A DNA stretch of 64,000 nucleotides, taken from NCBI GenBank assembly GCA_028751875.1, contig CM054165.1, positions 29,333,335 to 29,397,334 of the forward strand, in the 5' to 3' direction. The position numbers and the translations under genes were made by a program. Positions 57,378 through 64,000 of the stretch are shown here, piece after piece. Source of the stretch: Rapana venosa (lineage: Eukaryota; Mollusca; Gastropoda; Neogastropoda; Muricidae). The notes beneath the pieces are model-generated. The model did no database searches. It was not told the origin of the DNA and was given only the letters and a program-made list of their open reading frames with translations. The first letter of the stretch is position 1. The number at the start of each line of letters is the position of its first letter.

Positions 57378-57420
57378 ATTGATGATAATGATAATAATAA
57401 TAATATTATTATTAATAATA
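57378..57420. repeat. (GAT)n/(AAT)n/(ATT)n tract
   Basis: About 43 bp at the LINE-D / L1-Tx1 junction, followed by AATGGAA as in a reversed LINE-B tail; possibly a LINE-B remnant. Confidence 0.85.
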
Positions 57421-59346
57421 AATGGAAGTATAAAACTTTGTTCAGGTACTTCAAATTACAAAACTTTGATATCATATGTTTGCAAGAGACTCATATTTCA
57501 ACAAAAATAAACGAACTTGGGAAAAAGAGTGGGGAGGTAGAATATTTAGTCAACAGAGAACATCATAGAGTAAAGGCCAAGTTATTTTGATTTCTAGACA
57601 CTTTAGGGGATGAGGTTGAACAAGTAAAAGCTGAAGAACGTATACTAGTAGTCAAGATAAAATACAAAGGATATCGTTTAAACGTAGTTAACATCTACAG
57701 TCCTAATGACACAGTAGAAAAAAAATTCTCCAAGCACTGTACTGGAAACTTGAGGACCTGAATGAAGAAAACCTGATTTTATGCAGTGATTTTAATTGTG
57801 CGTTGGATAATAACTGTGATGTTATATCTGGAAATCCTAAAAACAGGTCTGAGGTCAGAGCTTTCCAATCTGTACTGCAGGAACTCTCATGCACAGATGT
57901 GTGGAGACTTTTCCATCCTGACGAAAGAGACTTCACCTTGAACAGGTACAGTCCTTTTATTGCCCGTGGCCTTGACTATTGCCTTCTATCTCACGATGCG
58001 GTGCACCTGTGTTCATCCTGTGAACACTATCCTGTTCCTAACTCTGATCACAAAGCTGTGATCAAAGATCTAGAAAAGAGTCAGCTTGAGCAAGGTCTAG
58101 GATACTGGAAATTTAACAGTTTGCTTAGAAGTGAACACTTTATTAAAGCTATGAATGATTTTCTAGATAAGGAATTGCAAAATGATGAATTTCAATTAAG
58201 CTCTCTTAACAAGTGAAAGGTGTTAAAAGCAAAAATAAGAAACTTTTGTATAGTTTGGTGGATGTCGAGCCTTTCACAGAAGAAATGAAAAAGCTGAATT
58301 ACAAAACTCAAACAAACTAACATTATAAAAGAACCCCAGAATGTTAATCTCCAGCGAGAATTACAAAAAGTTAAACACAAGATAGTAATCTTAGAAATGC
58401 AGAAGCTAAAGGTGCCTAGGTTAGAGCGCGGATTATGTGGATTGAAGATGGAGAGAAAAACTCCAAATATTTCTGTCATCTGGAGAAAGTAAGAAAGCAA
58501 AACAATGTAATGACCCGTCTAATCACAGAATCAGGGAAAGTGATAACTAGTCCCACAGATATAATATCTGCACAAGTGTCTTTTTACACAAACTTGTATG
58601 ATTAGAAACACTGAATGTGTAAACATTAAAGAGGCAACTGATGAATTAATAACTGGTACCAATATTCCACGTCTTAATGACACAGATGCAAAACTATGTG
58701 AAGGACTGGTGTCAGTGAGGCATCACATACTTGAGCAAGAATGAAAAACGGTTCAGCTCCAGGGATGGATGGAATTACTAATGAATTCTTTAAGTTTTTC
58801 TGGTCAAAACTAAATGAAATACTAACTGCATCTTTTAATGAATCATTTGAAAAAGGCGAGCTGTCATACACACAATACCAAGAGATTATATCTTTGATCC
58901 ATAAAGTTAGACAGAGAACATCTAACAAACAGGCGGCCAATAACTCTAGCAAATACTGACTATAAAATTTTAGCGAAGACAATTGGGATCCGACTAGGTC
59001 AAGTTATTCCAAAATTAGTAAGTGAAGACCAAGTAGGCTACATCAAAGGAAGAAACATAGCGACAATAATCAGACTATCGATGACACTATCGACTATCTC
59101 AATGAAACAGGCAAAGCAGGTTATCTACTGACTCTAGACTACTCTAAAGCATTTGACTCTATATCAAAATCATATTTGCTTAATACAATTTGATGTATTT
59201 GGCTTTTTAAGAGATGGGTAATGATATTAATGAAAAATGCTGTTAGTCACATCAATTATGGGGGCTGGGTATCAGAGAGCTTCAAAATTAATTGTGGAAT
59301 CAGGCAAGGCTGTCCTCTTTCCCCTCTAGCGTTCGTTTTAGCTGTA
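57421..59346 (+). mobile_element. L1/Tx1-like LINE, left part
   Basis: Endonuclease text FDIICLQETHISTKINELGK, VVNIYSPNDTVE, LCSDFNCALDNNCDVISGNP, VWRLFHPDERDFTLNR, ARGLDYCLLSHDAVHLC and PNSDHKAV, then GLGYWKFNSLLRSEHFIKAM. The RT starts at MKNGSAPGMDGITNEFFKFF, then LLTLDYSKAFDSISKSYLL and GIRQGCPLSPLAFVLAV. The W-R-x-x-HP, LDY, GYWK and RQGCPLSPL signatures are those of the L1/Tx1 group. Several stops and frame breaks. Cut at 59346 by LINE-B. Confidence 0.85.
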
Positions 59347-60339
59347 GCCCTGTTCTGTTCACTCTTTACGCTGCCCCACTGTCACATATAATAAAACGTC
59401 ATCAAATCAACCATCATTTTTATGCAGATGACTCTCAGATTCAAAGCAGTGTTACTCCTGAAAATCTGCCTTCTCTCCTGGCAGATATGGCCCACTGCTT
59501 TGAAGATATTCAAAATTGGATGACACAGAACAAATTACAGCTAAATGCAGATAAAACCGAAGCCATGCTTGTAGGGACCAAACACAAACTCTCTTCCATT
59601 ACAACAGCTTCAATAGAGCTTGGCAATGCATCAGTCCCTCTATCCACTGCTGTGAAGTACCTAGGTGTTGTTATCGACAACACACTCTCTATGCAAAAGT
59701 TCATCACCCAGACCTGTCAGTCGTGCTACTATCAGTTACGGCGTATTAGTGCAATTCGAAAGTACCTGTCCACAGACGCAACAGCCAAACTTGTCACTTC
59801 TCTCATTCTTTCACGTCTGGACTATTGCAATTCTCTTTTGTCTGGTCTGCCAGCATCATCTATCCACTCCCTTCAACGTATACAAAACTCCGCAGCTCGA
59901 CTAGTTCTCAGAAAGAAAAAATCGGAGCACATTACCCCCTCTTGCGATCTCTCCACTGGCTGCCTGTGCCACAGAGAGTAGAATATAAGATCAGTACCCT
60001 CTGTTACAAATGTCTCCACAAAACTGCACCCTCCTACCTCTGTGAATGTCTTAACCTGTACACTCCTTCACGTTCCCTCCGCTCTGCTGCAGATACCTTG
60101 TGCCTACGAATACCTAGATTCAACCAATCTACTGTTGGCCGCCGCTCTTTCTCTATTTCGGGTCCATCGACCTGGAATGAGCTCCCTCTCTCTCTTCGCC
60201 AGAAGCCTAGCTATGACACTTTTAAATCCAGCCTCAAGACATATTTATTTCAAACCTAAGATTTCCCCCTCCTGTCTCATATCAGAACTATCCCACCCTT
60301 CACTAACCCATGTCCTATCACCCTGCTAAAGTATATGAC

Positions 60340-60438
<99 letters not shown>

Positions 60439-60630
60439 TTTGAAAAAACATTTGACTATTGCAATTTTATTTCATAGATTTGGTCTGCAGTACCATGTTT
60501 GTAATATCTGTTTGAACTATTGATTATTTGCCATTGGTTGTATGACTATGTAAGATTAGGTCGAATGCATGCGCTTTGATTTGTCTTTGCAAGATATAGC
60601 GCTATATAAGTTCCATTTATTATTATTATT
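59347..60630 (+). mobile_element. LINE-B 3' end inserted in the L1/Tx1 element
   Basis: Starts inside the RT at SPVLFTLYAAPLSHIIKRHQ, with the catalytic FYADDSQIQSS, WMTQNKLQLNADKTEAMLVG, YLGVVIDNTLSMQKFITQTC, SRLDYCNSLLSGLPASSIHS, then after one frame change ITP-like LRSLHWLPVPQRVEYKISTL and SFSISGPSTWNELPLSLRQK, ending YLFQT. The 3' UTR has (GT)n at 60342-60436 and ends GCGCTTTGATTTGTCTTTGC, AGCGCTATATAAGTTCCAT and (ATT)n. The L1/Tx1 frame resumes directly after it. Confidence 0.9.
60342..60436. repeat. (GT)n microsatellite in LINE-B 3' UTR
   Basis: Pure GT for about 95 bp; a decayed GT stretch is at the same place in the copy at 20090-20645. Confidence 0.97.
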
Positions 60631-61735
60631 AGAATTGCTAGCTATTAAAATAAGAAACTCTTGGATGGAAGGAATCCAGTTACCAGGAGGGAGTGAAAGA
60701 ATTACTAATCATCTTAAGATATTGCAGTTCAACTTTATTGCTGAATAATAGAAATGACATGACTTTACCAACTGAAATAATAAAACGATTTGCCTGTTTT
60801 TCAGAATTACAGTTAAATATGAAAAAAACCAAAGTTATTAGTAATGGGAAAAGGTTGTGTAGTTGACAATGATCTGCCATTTGATAGTGTTGATACCATA
60901 AAAATCCTGGGAATAGTCTTTGCACCTGGAAAAATGGCTGAAGATATAGAAGACAACTGGGGAGAAAGATTAACGAGCTTACTCACCATGATTAAAGAAT
61001 GGTGTAAAAGGGATCTAAGTATACAGGGGAAAATCATAGTTATAAAAATTCTTCTGATCAGTTGGTTTTCTAAAACCCATTCTTATCAAAATCAACACAC
61101 TCTTATACAAATGTCTTTGGCAAAGAAAATATAGTAATAGACGGGCGTTCGAAAAAGTCAAATGGAAAATAATGAAAACAGATTATAAAGACCGGGTTTG
61201 AATATGGTGGATATGTTTCAAATGCAGGAGATATTTAATTTACACTGGATAGGTAGACTGCACAATAGAGGCCCAGGCACCTGGTGCGTCATCCCTCTTT
61301 GGTATTAAACAAATTTGCTCCAGGTCAACACATGTTCGAAGTTAATTGCTAGAGTAATAAAATGCAAGAACTTACAGTAGTTAAGAATGGATAATGGAAA
61401 GATGCATATGCAACTTTTTAAATAGATAAAACGCCAAATATGTATTCGGAAAACGTATTAGCAAAACACATTGGACAGAAGCATCTCTTTAATAACAGAC
61501 TTATCAAGTATAAACATAGAATAATCAACTTTCAAAAATGGAAAGAATAGGGATGTTTACCTGTTAAAAATATTAGTAATCCACAGGAAAAATGTGTTCT
61601 GTCGTTAAATGAAATGATTGAGGTGTTGAACCAAAACAAGGCAATAACACTATGTCAGTTCTTTGCACTCATAAACGCAATCCCTGAACCATGGATTGAT
61701 TCAATTACCTAGGGAAGGATAGTCTTTTCAGGGAC
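60631..61735 (+). mobile_element. L1/Tx1-like LINE, right part
   Basis: Continues the RT as ELLAIKIRNSWMEGIQLPGG, then LQFNFIAE in place of an FADD-type box in one frame (a small change has hit the catalytic motif), LQLNMKKTKVISNGK, and later RRAFEKVKWKIMK, NMVDMFQMQEIFNLHWIGRL. The last fits the LYKFLW ... GGLxMxD ... LxWIxRL end region of L1-type proteins. Several stops. Confidence 0.8.
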
Positions 61736-61737
61736 CA

Positions 61738-61940
61738 TAGGTAAAGGTTTTTCTGTCTATGTAGCAGAACTTATCAAAATGTAATTATATAGGGTTTTTT
61801 TTAAATCTTTACAGCACAACTGGTTAAAATCTAATCAAATAGATAAAGGATTTTCTGTCTGTACAGCAGAACGTATCAAATGTCATTACATAGGTAAAGA
61901 TTTTCTATCTTTCAAACAGAATTTATTCAAATCTGATCAC
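61738..61940 (+). repeat. Four degenerate 51-bp tandem units
   Basis: Units begin TAGGTAAAGG-like at 61738, 61790, 61840 and 61891 (spacing 52, 50 and 51 bp) and share TTTTCTGTCT...CAGCAGAAC...TATCAAA. They sit at the end of the L1/Tx1 frame, where a 51-bp unit would encode a 17-residue repeat such as GKGFSVYVAELIK. Confidence 0.8.
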
Positions 61941-61990
61941 TCACTCACGCACTCACTCATTCACTCGCTCGATCGATCGATCAATCAAAC
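61941..61990. repeat. (CACT)n and (GATC)n short tracts
   Basis: CACTCACTCACGCACTCACT followed by CGATCGATCGATCAATC. Confidence 0.9.
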
Positions 61991-62072
61991 AATCGATCAA
62001 TTTTTTTTTATTTCGAGGACAGTGAGTAAGCACTCATGTGCTTTTTTGGTCCAGTCCCCGCCCTTATCAGGG
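61991..62072 (-). mobile_element. SINE-1 3' end
   Basis: On the plus strand TTATTTCGAGGACAGTGAGT, AAGCACTCATGTGCTTTTTT and CCAGTCCCCGCCCTTATC, the reverse of a SINE-1 end. Confidence 0.82.
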
Positions 62073-62559
62073 ATATATCATGAACATATAAAACAAAACA
62101 AAAAAAGCAAAACCCTATTTTAAAAAAACCTCAAACGCAACATCTAAACAATTGAATACTACTACTACAACAATAACAGCTACAAAAATAACAACAGCAA
62201 AACAACAACAACCAAATAAACAAACAATAGCCACAGCCAACAGCAACAACAACAACCAAGAGGGACCCCCACCTCTCCCCACAAACCACCAACCACACCC
62301 TCCCTCCCCAACAAACAAAGCAGAAAGAATAACACACAAACACATAGAAAAACAAATCATGATAACAATAAAAGAAAACCCCACAAAACAAGCAAATAGC
62401 ATGTAATCAATCAGGGGGAAAAAACTAAAAACAAAAACAAAGAAAACCAACCAACAAAACAAAACAACAGAAACCCAAAAAATAATGTAAACAACCACTT
62501 TAATCCGTCATTCATATAAATGCTTCATCATTATTGAAGATTTTGTAGTTTGCTTGTGT
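62073..62559. other. A/C-rich unassigned stretch
   Basis: AAC- and ACA-rich sequence; frames on either strand are composition artefacts. Confidence 0.5.
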
Positions 62560-63990
62560 TTCTTCAGCAGAACATTATCGGAATCTGATTGTAATGATAA
62601 TGACAATATGTGATAATTATCCAGTACAATGATGCTTATGGGATTTTCTCATGTCGTTTCTCATGTCGGAAGGTGTAGATGATTCACTCACTTTATATGC
62701 ATAAGCTTAATATTGTGGAGAAAAATGATGCACTTTTTCGATATGTTTTAGTCTATTTATGCCCTACACCTCATATTCATATAACAGAATTGGCTAGATT
62801 TTGTCAAAAATTTTGAAGAACACACTTGAAGTTATTTCCTTATACTTGTTAAACACTTTATGTAATTGCATAACAGCTTTCTTTCTTTTAATTGCTAAAT
62901 AATCTGTACCCCTTTAAACAATTATCTTAGTGGTGAAATTAAAACCTAAATAAGAATAACTATTCACTACTTCTAATCTCTTTCTGTCATAAAACCATTT
63001 CTCATGTCATCCTAGAAACCCTCCTTTTCTAAATACCATGATATTTTCTTATCATCATTTACAAATAATTTCATTGTTTACAACACATGTGTAAGATATC
63101 TAGTTGATTTTGAAGGCCTCCGGGAGTGGTTGACAGCAGAGCTACATCATCTCCAAACAATGTAATAAGTAATTCACAACACCAGGCAGAATCTGAACAC
63201 CATGTTGACCTCTTTCTTCAATGTCATCAGCTAACTGATTTATAAATATTGAAAATAAAGTTGGGCTCAAAACACACCCCTGCCTTACTCCCATTGGCAT
63301 TCAAACAATTAAGTGAACTGTGATTTTGAACGTACACATGACAACAGCGAGTTGTAAAATGCAGCGAGAAAAGCAAAGAATTTTAATTTAGCACCCTGGC
63401 TAATTAGACACTGTAAAATGTATCATGGCACACAGAGTAAAAAGCCTTTCTAAAGTCTACAAAGGCTATATATAGTTTCCTACCTTTTTTACTTTGACAT
63501 TTCTGGACTGGGGCATACAAAGTAAAAATGTGATCAACAGTAGACTGTTTTTTGCAAAATCCTGCTTGCTTATCAGAAATCAAATTATTTGTTTCTAACC
63601 AGGTATATAGTGAAGCATTTAGTATAGAAGTATAGCACTTAGAAATTATGCTTAATAAAGATACACCTCTATAGTTATCGACATTATCTGGATCACCATT
63701 TTTGTATATGGGAATTATTATGGCTTTAGACCACTGTTTAGAATAAATCCCTTGGTCAAAGATTTTAGTAAATAATTGTTAGAAATTTATAAACAATGCT
63801 TTCACCAGCTTTCAACATTTCAGCAGAAATATCATTTATGCCACATGCTTTTCCTCTCTTAAGTTTAGAAATGGCTCAAATTAACTTCAACTTCAGAAAT
63901 AGTTTGGTTTAGGTCATGATCTAGTTCTTCTGAATGATTGTTATCATTACTGTTTTCCTCTTCTGGAATCTGTTTAATGTTTTGATATGG
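62560..63990 (-). mobile_element. LINE-A2, RT domain, running off the window
   Basis: On the minus strand in several frames: RGKACGINDISAEMLKAG, QWSKAIIIPIYKNGDPDNVD, NYRGVSLLSIISKCYTSILN, SDKQAGFCKKQSTVDHIFTL, LYIAFVDFRKAFYSVCHDTF, GVRQGCVLSPTLFSIFINQL, LFGDDVALLSTTPGGLQNQL (the catalytic box has G for A) and VVNSYSYLGFNFTTK. Many stops. The N-terminal part lies beyond 64000. Confidence 0.85.
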
Positions 63991-64000
63991 AGTTTAAAGT

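Noticed and set aside
59292..59981. A single 229-codon native protein
   Set aside because: Its first residues are L1/Tx1 sequence read out of frame and the rest is LINE-B; it is a fusion across an insertion junction.
62115..62498. Minus-strand hydrophobic 127-codon frame
   Set aside because: It is the complement of an A/C-rich simple stretch; composition alone explains it.

Overview
The window looks like non-genic, repeat-dominated nuclear DNA from a metazoan, most probably a marine mollusc and perhaps a gastropod. This rests on the mix of mollusc-style LINE protein families, several tRNA-derived SINE families, and very abundant CA/GT, CT/GA, GATA and CTGT microsatellites. No host gene could be identified with confidence. 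Nearly every protein-like stretch is a piece of a retroelement, and most are broken by stops or frameshifts. The organism call is inference, because no diagnostic host gene is present.

Families named here for cross-reference (LINE = non-LTR retrotransposon). LINE-A: endonuclease/RT element with a C-x2-C-x8-H-x3-C C-terminus (2477-6440; 32124-32495 plus 34520-34880; 44987-46355; subfamily A2 at 18440-19060 and 62560-63990). LINE-B: CR1/jockey-like, ending in (ATT)n (20090-20645; 22843-23700; 59347-60630). LINE-C: another CR1/jockey-like family whose 3' UTR carries microsatellites (29707-30150; 50165-51560; 3' modules at 43918-44830 and 46491-47075). RTE-like: 12605-15895 and 53489-55120. LINE-D: 55352-57375. 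L1/Tx1-like: 57421-59346 plus 60631-61735. I-like fragments with RNase H: 16336-16830, 38160-38530, 48960-50075. LINE-E: SGNH-esterase ORF plus endonuclease at 40011-42480. SINE-1 (many copies), SINE-2 (long, three copies), SINE-3 (LINE-B-tailed), SINE-4 (tRNA/5S rRNA chimera) and SINE-5 (one copy).

Layout. 1-1829 is a 41-bp minisatellite. 1965-2235 is SINE-5 with a perfect 14-bp target-site duplication (TSD). 2477-6440 is a nearly complete, broken LINE-A. 6611-8442 holds TA, ATT and CA microsatellites and SINE-3 copies. 9184-9565 is a 49-bp minisatellite. 10-16 kb has SINE-1, SINE-2 and a near-full RTE. 16-26 kb has degraded LINE pieces, a DIRS/Crypton-like tyrosine recombinase pseudogene cut by an antisense LINE-B, and a second SINE-2. 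26-32 kb is mostly microsatellite. 32-35 kb contains a LINE-A split by a 2-kb solo-LTR-like element that itself holds a tRNA/5S SINE. 35-43 kb has SINE-1 copies, LINE-E and a 500-N gap. 43-51 kb alternates microsatellites with LINE-C 3' modules, LINE-A and an RNase H LINE. 53-57 kb is a three-level nest (LINE-D containing SINE-3 containing RTE). 57-62 kb is an L1/Tx1-like element split by LINE-B. 62-64 kb is the RT part of a LINE-A2.

The genes do not form a pathway. The logic of the window is its insertion history. Five insertions have readable TSDs or reading-frame joins that allow relative dating. The SINE-3 and LINE-B 3' ends match, which points to a SINE/LINE partnership. Several microsatellites sit at, or inside, LINE 3' ends, suggesting that retroelements seed and spread them here. 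The intact 540-codon RTE frame at 53490-55112 is the freshest-looking coding sequence.
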